Shown: in pieces, positions 1 through 10,635 of the stretch
Position numbering within the stretch: the stretch's first letter is position 1
How the letters are laid out: every line of letters starts with the position of its first letter
NCBI GenBank assembly: GCA_016709725.1
Contig: JADJMG010000015.1
Span: forward strand, 1 to 64,000
Direction: 5' to 3'
Length of the DNA stretch: 64,000 nucleotides
Source of the DNA: Bacteroidota bacterium
GTDB lineage: Bacteria > Bacteroidota > Bacteroidia > AKYH767-A > OLB10
Notes under the pieces: generated by a model
What the model saw: only the letters and a program-made list of their open reading frames with translations
Told to the model about the DNA's origin: nothing
Database searches by the model: none
Translations under genes and position numbers: made by a program

Positions 1-1153
1 AAAAACAAGACAACAGTCTTTACACCTGCACCAGTAAAGGTTCCACCGGTAAATCCAATACCGTATGCAAATTGCAACTTTCAATAATTGCTTACGAAGT
101 GCGACAGAAGCATTGTCTGTATTACTTAAAAAGTGTTTTTTGATAACCACACCTGCCTTCCCTCCTGCTTTCAATATCTTTATGAAATGCTGCAAAAATA
201 AGGATGCAGTTTCGCCTGTTTAATGGGAAATTTTTGTTTGAACTCAGCTCTTTCTTTGCCACCAAAAGGAGGATTTGCAAGCACTACATCATAACGATCC
301 TTTTCTTGAATGTCGGCTAAATTCTCTGCAGAGCGTATTGGTATGAATAATATTGGGCGCTTCTACTCCATGGAAATCATATTCATGATTCCAATGATAT
401 AGGCTAGTGATTTTTTCTCCTTACCATAAAAAGTCTTTTTCTGTAAGGTTTGATATTCCTTAGTGGTAAGTTCTCGCTTCTTTCCGGTGCTCGTTGTTGG
501 ATTACTTAAATATTCAAATGCCTCACAAAGGAAGCCAGCAGAACCCACTGCTCCATCATATATTTTTTGTCCAATTTCAGGTGCAACGACTTTTATAATC
601 GTTTTTATGAGAGGTCGAGGGTATAATACTCCCCACCATTTCGGCCCGCATTCCCCATATTCTTAATCTTGTCCTCGTAGAGATGGCTCATTCATGCTTT
701 TCAGCATGTGTACGAAAGCGCAATTCATCAATACGATTAATCACTCGCGCAGGTTGTATCCACTCTGAATTCGATTCTTAAGCTCGCTAAAGATTTCTCT
801 ATTTTATATTCAATGGTATCTGCACTTTCTGCATCCTTTTAAACTTTTGAGGTAAGGAACAGTTTAATATTCACAAAATCGGACGATCATCGCCCGTCAA
901 CGCCTTTGTGATGGTCGAGTTTGCCATCTTTCCCTTTTGGAGCCGCCCAAACCGACCATTGGTATTTATTATCAATAATGGGTGTATAGGTCTTCCCCGA
1001 AAGTTCGGCAGCCGTAGCCTTGTCCTTCTCTAAATCATCCAAATACTTTAAAAACAACACCCACGAGGTTTGTTCCACATAATCTAATTCACTCCCACAC
1101 CCAGCGTCTTTGTGTAGGATATCATCTATATTCTTGAAGGTTTGTTCGAACAT
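1..1153 (-). pseudogene. hsdM: Type I restriction-modification methyltransferase HsdM, broken and cut by window edge
   Basis: N6-adenine methyltransferase subunit of a type I restriction system. The N-terminus (1153 to 887) begins MFEQTFKNIDDILHK and shows the family's LFLKYLDDLE and YQWSVWAAP segments. Further on, the reading frame changes repeatedly. A piece near 548-363 carries the SAM-motif remnant GSAGFLCEAFEYL, and near 290-240 the catalytic motif LANPPFGGKE is readable. After that, QTGETASLFLQHF and GGKAGVVIKNTF appear in another frame. The 3' end lies outside the window. No hsdS or hsdR is visible. Several indels are needed to restore it. This could be true decay or the indel noise seen elsewhere in the window. 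The family call is firm; function is doubtful. Confidence 0.8.
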
Positions 1154-1387
1154 GGTTAATACGAGGATTTTAAAAGGTTCTCAAAGTTAGGGAAAAAAGG
1201 GAAATTTCTGATTGTTTTATAGTATTTATTGCTGTTGTAATATTTCAAAATTTTATTTGAGCTTTTTAGTGGTTAATTATACAAAAATGAATTTCAATCT
1301 AATTCTTTACAAACGGAATGGTTAAAATTTTGACCTTCAATTTACTTTTTATTAGAATAATTAATTGTAAAAATTTAATTTTGTATA

Positions 1388-2130
1388 ATGCTTAAAAAGT
1401 TAGATGAAGATAAAATTAATGGAATAATAAACTCAATTGATAGTAATTTTAATGAGATACTTGAAATTGATTTAGTTGCCGCTTATAATTACGTCCTTGA
1501 AAAGTTGAATAATGAAAAGCATATTACACAACCCCAATACAAGTTTATTTGCTGGTTAAATGCAAATAATTATCCTTTGTTTGTGTTAACTTTAAATAAG
1601 CCAACAATTCCTAAGATAATAAAATAAAGTTCAATGAATTTATAGAAAAAATATTGTGTTAATTCTCATAGAAAAGAACTTTTTAGTAAGCTGATAGGTT
1701 TATTTAGATTGGAAGAATGCATTGTTTAACCGAAAGCATATTGATTTGCTAATTGGTGGCAGTTTCTCTGATTTAAATGTAATATTGCCAAATGATATTG
1801 ACTGTGCAATTTTAATTAGAAGATATTATGAACCGATTTTCAAGTGCATGTGATAATTACACAAGAGAAGGTCAAGGTAAAGAAATTGACGCAACTTTCC
1901 TAAAAGTAAATTATTCGTTTCAACATTATAGAACATATGTTTGTATTACAATGCTTGGAAACATAGCTGAAATTAAAGATAAAGAAAATACTTATAATCT
2001 AAAAAATAATAATTTTATTCCTAGAGATGTTTTCAAAGTTAGATTTGTTTTAATTAGGAAGTTAATTAAATTTTTATTAGTGGAATGTTCCTTTCTTTTT
2101 AATTGTAAAGATCGTAAAAGTCTTAGTTAA
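1388..2130 (+). pseudogene. Frameshifted nucleotidyltransferase-like gene (DUF6932-like)
   Basis: An AT-rich stretch coding in alternating frames. The first frame (1388-1627, ATG start) ends in PTIPKIIK. The next frame continues with FNEFIEKI and then NSHRKELFSKLIGLF. Another frame (about 1704-1852) reads HIDLLIGGSFSDLN and then LPNDIDCAIL. The last (to 2130) has GKEIDATFLKVNYSFQHYRTY. The GGSF...NDID pattern resembles a nucleotidyltransferase fold (G-S followed by DxD-like acids), as in DUF6932 proteins found near defence and toxin genes. At least three indels separate the pieces. Assigning all pieces to one gene is inference. The first 79 codons could instead be a separate small gene. Confidence 0.4.
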
Positions 2131-5100
2131 TCCTCATATTCTTCTTCAATTGTACAATTTCAGCCATTAGTCCGTACAAATAAAAATGTAGTTTGACTTT
2201 TACTGCGGCACCAACGACAAACTTGTCATAGTTTCCTTTAATTAATCTTGCCGTCAACTGGATTGAAGATATTTTTATCGCTTTAAATCTCTCTCCTGAA
2301 TTTTTAACAACTGTTGCATCAAATATTAATAATTCACCATCTGTGTCCTTCCATTCATAATGAAATTCTGGATTTAAGTTGTGGAATTTTGTCTGAATGT
2401 TGTTCAAGCAATTTTACCGTCATAATAATTGAAGTTGTAAGATTCTGCCATGAATTTGAAATAGTAATAACGAAGAGGGTTGTCTTTTTTTTTCCAATTG
2501 AGTATTTTTCTGCCTAGTTGTAATAGTTTAACTCTTGTGTTTACATTATGTAGATTTCTGCCATAAATTTTGAACAAGAACTTCACAACTTCAAAATTCT
2601 CCTGCATGGATTCCATTTCAGAAACATAAGGGTCACATTTCTCAAACTCCTCCTTTTGTAAATGATAATTGTGTAACAATATACAAGCGTAGGGCCTTAA
2701 CCTTGCATTTTGATACAATTCATCCATATATTGCTTATAGTCTTTATTGTCAGTAAACTTGTTCAGATAGTTTGCGTACAAAGTTTGTAAACTGTCAATC
2801 CTTTCTAAATCATCTGTTACAGTTCTATTCGCCAAATCAAACAAATCCTCAATAAGAATTTGTTTTTGCATTTCATCCTCAATATCGTATTCTATATTTT
2901 CAAGTTGCCAAACAATTAGTTTGATATAGTCAACATAGCTAAATGCAGAAAATGGGTCAAGCATTTGTTTTAGAACAAATAAATCCTCAGCTTCTTTTAG
3001 GTAAATATGAGTATAGTTTAATTGATTTTCTTCCACAAAATACAATTTTGCTAGTTCGAAATTCAGAGATGCTCTTCTGTGTATGAATCTATGATTTCTA
3101 TAGTCTAAAAGTCCTTCTGCATAAAGTATGTGGCTAATGGCTTTTGTAACTGAAGCTTTTGTTCTTCTATGTTGAAGATTAATGGCATAGTTCAATAGGA
3201 AATATGGGTCGTCAGATAGTTTAGTGTAACCAGCATCATATAGCTTGTCGATTTGAGTACTGTTATATTCACTGCCACGTCCAAGTGATCTCAATAAGTT
3301 GTTTGCTAAATATGAATTTGTTTGCCCAAGTTCAATTTGTTTAAGCATTGATTCATAAAATTGAAACTGCTTTTGTCTTTGTTTGGAATAAATCTGTCTA
3401 CAAGTTTTTCTGCTATGAGTGGATGTTTCGTTTTGAAATATAAGTCGGGTTGAGTTCCATGAGAAGTAACAAATTCTTGAATAAGAATTCCTTTCCCTCC
3501 GCCTTAATGATTTTAATAATAAATTCATCCCAATCCATTTTAATGTTTTGTTTCAACCAACTTGCAGGCATTAACAATTTATGACGGTGTAACAAGGCAG
3601 TATATAAAAATGCTTGTTGTGCTTCCTTTGATAGTTGATTGTAGCAATCTATTAAGTCATTTTCATGACGACCGGATGTGATTGAGGCCATTAATGCAAC
3701 AAAAGAATCGGAATTATATTCCTTCATTATTTTAGAAACTAATCGCTTCTTTTCGTTGGCATCTCTAAAGTCAATAAGATTTGACTTCTTAAGTTTTTCC
3801 AATAAATCTTCAATTTCTTCTGCTGTAAATTCACCCGATATTTTCAGTTCATAAGAATTAGGAACACTTCGATTTAGTTTGAATTTTTCAAGTATATTTT
3901 CTCTGATAGGAGCAACGAAAAAAATATTGCAATCCTGAAATTGTTCTATACTAATGTCCCTTTGGACTTCAATTAATGATTTGAAGTAGCTTTCAATTTC
4001 AATTTCATCGCAAAAGAAAATAAAGTTTTTAGCCTTCATTGTTTTAATCAAGTCAATTAAATGTTCCTTTCTTGCTTTGTTAAAATCAACTATTTCAAAT
4101 GCTACTATGTCTAAATCAGTCTGCTTTTTCAAGTTCTATAAATTAGTCGTAATAAAGTTGATTTTCCTATGCCGAAATCGCCGCTAATAAAAAAAGACTG
4201 GTACAAACGCATTTTTTTCATTTATAATCTTTTGAATTTTGTCAGTGAAAGTTTGTAAGTATTTAGTTTTGACAACGTCTAAACTTCTTGTAATTACTCC
4301 AAAATTAGGTTCATCACCTTTGTAGTATTCTTCATCTTTAATAAAACGTTCTCTTGTATCTGTATGTAGTTACTTCACAATTCCGTCAAGGCTAAGTAGC
4401 AATTGCCGTGCTGCATAAATATGATGATCTTTACTATTTGAACGGGATAATCCTTTCTTTTTACAACAATGTCTCTTTTTTTGTTTCCCACTTTTTATAT
4501 TTAAGAAAGAAATCCTGAAACGAACATTTGATAATGCAAATTTTATTTTTCTTGTAATAGGCAAGTGTATTCTCATTTGGGAATGGATCAACATTTAAAA
4601 TCCATCTTTGTCACGGAAGTTATAGGAATCAAACTTGTCTAGCAATTCTTTGCCAAAATCATCGGTAAATGAATAACCTATACTTAAAAACTGAATATCA
4701 TAGCTTATATTTTTAAGGTCATTCAATACTAATTTATAAAAGCTTCCAAGTTTTCTAAAGTCATCAGTTGAAAAGCAATTGGATATAAACTCTTATCAGA
4801 AATGCATCCATTCAATTTTATATAACGTACCTCTATTCGATTCTCGATAATTGTATTGCTTTTGGTTTCTAACAGGTTTGATTTCGTAAATTTTCCGTGA
4901 TGATGAAGTAATTTCATCAAAAGCTTTTTCAATTAGTAAGTCATAGTTTGTTGTAATGATTTCACGCCACGGAATGCTTGCCATTACTTTGTGAGCTTCG
5001 GTAACTGTTAATTTTTGAAGAAGGTCTTGAACAAAATTATCAAAATGAGTTCTACTGAAACTTTCATCTGCTAATAGTATATCAATCCACTTTGTAATGT

Positions 5101-5329
5101 TTGATTCATTAACTAGCTTGCCAATTTTTGATTCGTAATATTGAATAATTTCTTTGCTCAAATATCTTTTTTCGCCAACAGATGCACCAGCACCAAGAAA
5201 TAAAATTGTGTTTGATTCTTTTATTTTTAAGAAGATTGAATTTAGTTCTTCTGCTTGTTTCTGAATGTCAAGTATATGTTCCATTTCTAATTTCTTTCTA
5301 ATTATTCTATTCGGTTTCCATCCTGCCAT
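2123..5329 (-). pseudogene. SIR2-STAND NTPase-TPR defence protein (Avs5-like), frameshifted
   Basis: One gene of about 1,060 codons can be pieced together from several frames. The N-terminus (5329-4796; a probable ATG start lies at MEHILDIQKQ) has SIR2 motifs ILFLGAGASVG and ITTNYDLLIEKAF. It continues out of frame with IKLNGCISD, STDDFRKLGSF and LSIGYSFTDDFGKELL. Next come a linker and a P-loop ATPase: Walker A ISGDFGIGKSTLLRLIY near 4190-4140, and Walker B NFIFFCDEIE in the 4132-3413 piece. The C-terminal part (3528-2404) is helical with repeats like TPRs. A final 94-residue beta-rich piece (2407-2123, TTG start) may be its tail or a separate gene. The SIR2-STAND-repeat layout is that of anti-phage NAD-depleting sensors. 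Five or so indels interrupt it. Neighbouring hsdM fits a defence island. Confidence 0.7.
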
Positions 5330-5530
5330 TGGATATAAAATGTATGACTTGACGTTGGGCTATATTAGGATTGAGGTTCCTTTTTATTTCAAATATTTAA
5401 ATGATCAATTTAGTATTAAAAAGCCAATTCTCTCATATTGCATAGGTATTTTAATATTTTTCTTACTATTTTAGTTTGAAAAATTGATTGCGTCTTTCAA
5501 CATCACTATTATATCTAAATTTACCTCCTC

Positions 5531-5980
5531 CTATATCTTTGAATTGGGATATTTTATTAATTCAACAATAATCATTTCCTGCGAAAGATATTCATAATAT
5601 TTCCAATCTTGAGTTGGGTTCCAGTATTCGCTTATAACTTCTATTAATATTTCACTATCAATTCCAATCTTTATTAAATCAATTAGACACATAGGAGCTC
5701 TAATGGATCTTTCATATTAACACGATAAACAAAAGAAAATTCACCATTTTCACATTTTGATTTATAAGCTACACAGTTAGCAGCAGAATCACATGCATAA
5801 TAAGTAAAATCTCTTTAACGGTGCATTTCTTGGCTTTATTTCATTTAGCTTTTCATCAATCCAGCCATTACCAATTTTTCTTTGTTGAATAGAGTACATT
5901 GTAGGCTTATCACGTTTTAAAATTGTTCCTACTTCATATAATTTACAAGAAGCGTGAAATAAATCATTTGATTGACTCAT
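5531..5980 (-). pseudogene. DUF2441-like protein, frameshifted
   Basis: Starts MSQSNDLFHASCKLYEVGTI at 5980. After two frame changes the coding continues as YYACDSAANCVAYKSKCENG, then FSFVYRVNMKDP, then LIDLIKIGIDSEILIE and WNPTQDWKYYEYLSQE, ending at a TAG at 5531-5533. The pattern of a short N-terminal 'HASxxLxVGTI' and a C-terminal 'YWxPTxDWxYYEYLSxE' is like DUF2441, an uncharacterised family often near defence and mobile genes. Joined length is about 150 residues. The family match is from memory of its pattern, so moderate confidence only. Confidence 0.45.
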
Positions 5981-6213
5981 AGTTTATAAACTGAAATGGT
6001 ATAGCATAGCGAACAAATTTGGACTAAAAATCTTGATAATCAATAATTATTTAAAATTTTCTTCATAAATCCCCGAGTTACAAACGCAACCCAAAGCGCT
6101 CAAACCGTAATTAATTCTCCAAATTTGAGAAAAGTACCACTGTATACCTGGAAAATAAAGATGACTAATTAGAAAAAACTATCCTTTAATTATTAGCAAC
6201 TAAGTACAAATAC

Positions 6214-6978
6214 TTACCGCGCCCCCTTCTTAAACCCCTCAATCGCATTCCTAGTAAAATCCGATAACACCAACCTCCCACTCATCCCCGCACGCTCAGC
6301 TAAAAGTACATCCCAATGCTCTGTCCCCAACCAAAATGCCTTTTTCAAGAGCATCATTGCTTCTGGATTGCTTGCTGCGAGTGTGGTGGCTAATTTATCT
6401 ACGGCTTGATCTAACTCTTCAAATGTTTCGTAGAGGTCGGTGTAAAGACCTTTTTCTCTTGCCCACGTGGCATCTTTCCAAGAAGTAGCATCTATGCTGA
6501 GTTGGGTGAATGCAGAGGTTCCCATCTTCCGCTCAACTGCCGGACCTACTACAAACGGACCAATACCCACTGCGAGTTCACTGAGTTTGATGGAGGCGTT
6601 GATGTGTGCTATTGTGTAATCTGCAGCGCTGGCGAGACCTACACCTCCTCCTACTGCCTTGCCTTGTACGCGAGCAATAACAAACTTAGGCGCTTTGCGA
6701 ATGGCATTGATCACCGCTGCAAATCCGCTGAAGAAATAAGTGCCCGTTTCTAAATCGTTGATAGAAATTAATTCATCAAAAGAAGCCCCCGCACAAAATG
6801 CTTTGTCACCCTCGCTTTTCAAAACAATTACTTTGGCTTCTTTATTTGCACCTGCCGCCGTGATTGCTCCCGCCAGTTCTCGAAGTAAAATTCCAGGCAA
6901 TGAGTTAGACTGAGGATGAAAAAATGTAATCGTAGCTACCCCGTTGCTTATTTCAGAACTAATTTTTTGAGTCGACAT
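6214..6978 (-). CDS. Enoyl-CoA hydratase/isomerase family protein (crotonase fold)
   Basis: 254 residues, the usual crotonase length. The two oxyanion-hole segments are visible: KAFCAGASFDEL near residue 60 and QGKAVGGGVGLASAADYTIA near residue 105. At the place where classical hydratases have the first catalytic Glu (GGGxEL), this protein has Gly. The second Glu position is kept in KLSELAVGIGP. That suggests an isomerase or other crotonase reaction rather than standard hydration. It lies about 165 bases downstream of paaZ on the same strand, so a role in the phenylacetyl-CoA pathway (PaaG/PaaF-like) is plausible but unproven. The N-terminus MSTQKISSEI is a normal crotonase start. Confidence 0.85.
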   Translation of the reverse strand: MSTQKISSEISNGVATITFFHPQSNSLPGILLRELAGAITAAGANKEAKVIVLKSEGDKAFCAGASFDELISINDLETGTYFFSGFAAVINAIRKAPKFVIARVQGKAVGGGVGLASAADYTIAHINASIKLSELAVGIGPFVVGPAVERKMGTSAFTQLSIDATSWKDATWAREKGLYTDLYETFEELDQAVDKLATTLAASNPEAMMLLKKAFWLGTEHWDVLLAERAGMSGRLVLSDFTRNAIEGFKKGAR

Positions 6979-7084
6979 AAATATGATTTTTTCCGTTTGT
7001 TATTTTATTATAAATTTTCAATTCTGCAATCCAATTTTGATCATAATAGCAATTTGGAATTAATTTACGGCTCTGCTCTCCACG

Positions 7085-7157
7085 TACAAAATTCTGAATT
7101 CTCTGCTCAACATTCCGCGTACAAAATTCTGAATTCTGAATTCTTAATTCTGAATTA
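7085..7157. repeat. TTCTGAA/TTCTTAA heptamer repeats at the paaZ 3' end
   Basis: Two partial copies of ACAAAATTCTGAATTCT occur near 7085 and 7121, and a run of TTCTGAA/TTCTTAA heptamers reaches 7157. The paaZ stop codon (TAA on the minus strand, 7144-7146) lies inside the run, so its last residues IQN are repeat-encoded. A longer array of the same unit lies at 44410-44479. Confidence 0.7.
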
Positions 7158-9191
7158 ACTTCTTCACCATCGTAAGTATCGTCGCAACGGCAACGGTTTC
7201 ACCTGTCTCGTCATATACATCGACAAGCCACTTCACAATTCCTTTCGCAATGTCATCTTCAGTTTTCTTCTCCGTGTCCACTTTTTCTTTTACGGTTAAG
7301 CGAACGCCGATCGTCATTCCCGGATATACGGGTTTGGTAAATCGACATTCTTCTAATCCGTAATTTAACATCACCGGACCTTTTTAGCATCCACAAATAA
7401 TCCGGCAGCTTTGCTTAGTACAAAGTATCCGTGCGCCACACGTTGTGTGAAGATGGTTCCTTCTAAACTTGTGGAATCCATGTGGGCGTAGAAATTATCG
7501 CCACTTACATTCGCAAAGTTTACAATGTCGGCTTCACTAACGCTATGCTTAGCCGTAATTAAGGTTTCACCAATTTCAAGTTCTTCAAAATGCTTTTTGA
7601 AAGGATGAATATCTTTTTCAATTTGCTTACCTCCATTTTGATAAACGCTTGTTATCGCTGTTAACATGGTAGGTGATCCTTGTAACGCCACACGTTGCAG
7701 ATAATGGAAAATTCCGCGCTTTCCGCCCATCTCTTCTCCTCCGCCTGCTCTTCCAGGACCTCCATGCGTTAACATCGGCATGGGTGATCCATGACCAGTG
7801 CTTTCTTTTGCGCATTCATTGTTCAATACTAAAATTCGTCCGTGCATACTTGCTGCACCCAAGACATATTCACGTGCAACTTTGGCATCGGCAGTAATGA
7901 TGCTGCACACCAAGGAGCCTAATCCCATTTTAGCGAGTTCTACGGCTTCTTCAGTTGATTTATAGGGCATCAAGGTAGATACAGGTCCGAAAGCTTCTAC
8001 CGAGTGACAATCGGTGTATTTAAAGGGATCTTTATTCAACATCAAGATGGGTGAAAAGAAAGCTCCACGCTCGGTGTCTTGTCCTTTCACTTCAAATTTG
8101 TCGAGTGATCCGTAAACAATTTCTTGTTGTTTGGAAAGTTGTTCTACTTTTTCTCGAACTTCTTTCACTTGATCTTTGGATGCCAAGGGTCCCATGCGAA
8201 CACCTTCTACATTGGGATCGCCCATGACAGTACTTGATAATCGTTTTCCCAATGCAATTTGTACATCTTCCATTCTATTTTCTGGAACCATGATGCGTCG
8301 CACAGCAGTACATTTTTGTCCAGCCTTAACCGTAATTTCGCGCTGCACTTCTTTAATGAAAATTTCGAACTCAGGCATTTCAGGAGTGACATCCTTTCCG
8401 AGTACCATGCAGTTTAACGAATCCGCTTCCAAATTAAAAGGAACTGATTCACTGATGATACGTGGATGCGCTTTGAGCATTTTGCCCGTGCTTGCTGACC
8501 CCGTAAACGTCACCACATCTTGTGAAATCACATGATCTAATATTCCATTGGCAGAGCCGCAAATTAATTGTAGACTTCCTTCCGGTAATAACTTCGATGC
8601 AATTATTTCTCTCACTACTGCTTCTGTTAAAAAACTGGTGACGGTAGCAGGCTTCACAACGGCTGGAACTCCTGCCATTAAATTTACTGCAATTTTTTCG
8701 AGCATTCCCCACACCGGAAAATTAAATGCGTTGATGTGAATGGCTACACCTTCTTTAGGAACGCAGATATGATGTCCCATAAAAGTTCCGTTTTTTCCTA
8801 AGCTTACCGGATCGCCTTCGAGACAAAATGTTTCATTGGGAAATTGTCGACGCAAACTGCTGTTGGCAAATAAATTTCCAATTCCGCCTTCAATGTCGAT
8901 CCACGAATCGATACGTGTTGCACCTGTGGCCCATGAAATTTTATAAAATGCTTCTTTCTTCTCCATGAGATGCAAAGCCAATGCCTTCAACATTGGTCCG
9001 CGTTCATGAAAAGTCAGTTTTCTTAATGCCGCGCCACCTGTAGTTCTGCCATAATCCAACATCATCCCAAAGTCGAGACCTTTACTGCTGGCTGTTGCTA
9101 TTTCCGTCCCGTTAATGGCATTGTACAAAACTTGTCCGTTCTCGGTACCTGCTACCCATTGTCCGCAATAATAATTCTGAAGTTGTTTCAT
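7144..9191 (-). CDS. paaZ: PaaZ: oxepin-CoA hydrolase / 3-oxo-5,6-dehydrosuberyl-CoA semialdehyde dehydrogenase (one frameshift)
   Basis: Bifunctional enzyme that opens the oxepin-CoA ring in aerobic phenylacetate degradation and oxidises the resulting aldehyde. Residues 1 to about 520 are an aldehyde dehydrogenase: FNFPVWGMLEK, the general-base Glu in NLEADSLNCMV (about E255) and nucleophile Cys in KAGQKCTAVRR (about C294). The C-terminal part is a MaoC-type hot-dog hydratase with SGDNFYAHMD carrying the Asp/His pair. The frame breaks at about 7373 after VDAKK. One extra A in the run of five restores KKGPVMLNYGLEECRF and a 682-residue protein, the size of E. coli PaaZ. No paaABCDE genes are seen nearby. 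The adjacent crotonase may work in the same pathway. Confidence 0.9.
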
Positions 9192-9459
9192 CTCTTATTT
9201 TTAATCGCTACAAAAATAGTCTATTCCTACTATCAAAATCTGTGTTTGAGTGCATTGGTTTCACTCTGTTTTTTTGGGTAGATGGTCTTATTGTGTATTA
9301 ATTGAGGATTGTGAATCAAGGGGTTAATCGGTAATGAAAATTTTTCAGCCTATTTTTTAGAAGTTTCAGAAGGGTTTTTAAGCATTTCATCTGAATGAGA
9401 TTCGATAAAGCATTACTCTTTTTTTATTTTGCAAGTTGGAGCCGAGGAAGGTAAAATTG

Positions 9460-10629
9460 ATGGAAGGAAAAGAGCATGTTGAGTTAAATCCAGATGAAAT
9501 AATTGGAGTTAGTTATTGGTCTGGATTTGTAATTGGCTGCAAAGATCTTTTTAAGTCAAAAGTAAATACCTTTAGTCCCTCACTTTCTATGAAGGATACA
9601 AGAATTATTTTAACGAATAAATTGCGCGACGGCTGGTTACTCCTAGTGGGAATTCCAGTGGTGGCATTCATTTTAACTTTTTTGTTTTATTCAGATGAAT
9701 GGCTAACCTATGGAAATAGTTTCGCTTATTGTTATTTTACGAAACTGACTACTACTACTATTATTTGGTATATCAATCGCGAAGTATTGTTGTATTTCCG
9801 ACGTCGATTTCCATCGATTGAAAATATTGCCAAGCGTATTTTTTTACAGTTAAGTACGAGTATTGTTGTTACTACCCTTATTTCGCTAGCTACTACACAA
9901 CTTTATGCGCTAACAAATTATTGGAATCGACCTATCACTTGGCAGGATACGATTTATAATTTAGTGCTCTCTTACTTGTTTGTATTTATTGTTTCAGGAA
10001 TTTATGAGACGGTTTATTACTTTGCCCATTGGCGGTTGAGTGTGAAGGAAGCTGAAGAGCTGAAGAAAGCTAATTTACAGAGTCAATTTGAGTCGTTGAA
10101 GAGTCAGGTGAGTCCCCACTTTTTATTTAACTCATTGAATACATTGTCCTCTCTGATCGAAGAAAATCCGGACATGGCCGTTAAGTTTGTCAATCAATTA
10201 TCGAAAGTGTATCGCTACTTATTGCAGAGCAACGAAAAAGAATTGACTTCTTTGAAAGATGAAATTGATTTTTTGGATTCGTATATCTTCCTCTTAAAAA
10301 CTCGATTTGGCGAAGGCTTTACCGTGAATATGCAGATCTCTGATGAAATGCTCACCACCTTGATTCCGCCACTCACATTACAAATATTAGTGGAGAATGC
10401 TGTCAAGCATAATGTGGTTTCCATCCATAAGCCGTTAAATATTTCAATTGCTTCTCTAGAAAGTGGAACGATTGCCGTAGTGAATAATTTACAAAAGAAA
10501 ACCATCAATGTCGCATCTACCGGGACGGGCTTAGCGAATATTGTTGCTAAGTACCGACTTCTGAATAAACCACCCATTCGAATTGAAGAAGGATCAAATG
10601 AATTTTCGGTTACCTTACCCATAATATAA
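9460..10629 (+). CDS. LytS/YehU-type sensor histidine kinase
   Basis: Membrane sensor kinase of the His_kinase (PF06580) family. About four transmembrane segments lie in residues 65-190 (for example LLLVGIPVVAFILTFLF and NLVLSYLFVFIVSGIY). A short coiled coil (EAEELKKANLQSQFESLK) leads into the phospho-acceptor motif QVSPHFLFNSLNTL. An N-box LVENAVKHN and a G-box STGTGLANI follow. I chose ATG 9460 (MEGKEHVELN); a TTG at 9436 is in frame upstream. The response regulator gene begins 6 bases after its stop, so the two are co-transcribed. The signal sensed is unknown. Confidence 0.9.
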   Translation: MEGKEHVELNPDEIIGVSYWSGFVIGCKDLFKSKVNTFSPSLSMKDTRIILTNKLRDGWLLLVGIPVVAFILTFLFYSDEWLTYGNSFAYCYFTKLTTTTIIWYINREVLLYFRRRFPSIENIAKRIFLQLSTSIVVTTLISLATTQLYALTNYWNRPITWQDTIYNLVLSYLFVFIVSGIYETVYYFAHWRLSVKEAEELKKANLQSQFESLKSQVSPHFLFNSLNTLSSLIEENPDMAVKFVNQLSKVYRYLLQSNEKELTSLKDEIDFLDSYIFLLKTRFGEGFTVNMQISDEMLTTLIPPLTLQILVENAVKHNVVSIHKPLNISIASLESGTIAVVNNLQKKTINVASTGTGLANIVAKYRLLNKPPIRIEEGSNEFSVTLPII

Positions 10630-10635
10630 ATTACC

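Noticed and set aside
5265..5474. A plus-strand 69-codon frame with a hydrophobic end
   Set aside because: Overlaps the start of the SIR2 gene; no upstream signals; A/T-rich chance frame.
8176..8535. Plus-strand 119-codon frame inside paaZ
   Set aside because: Antisense shadow; no promoter or family match.
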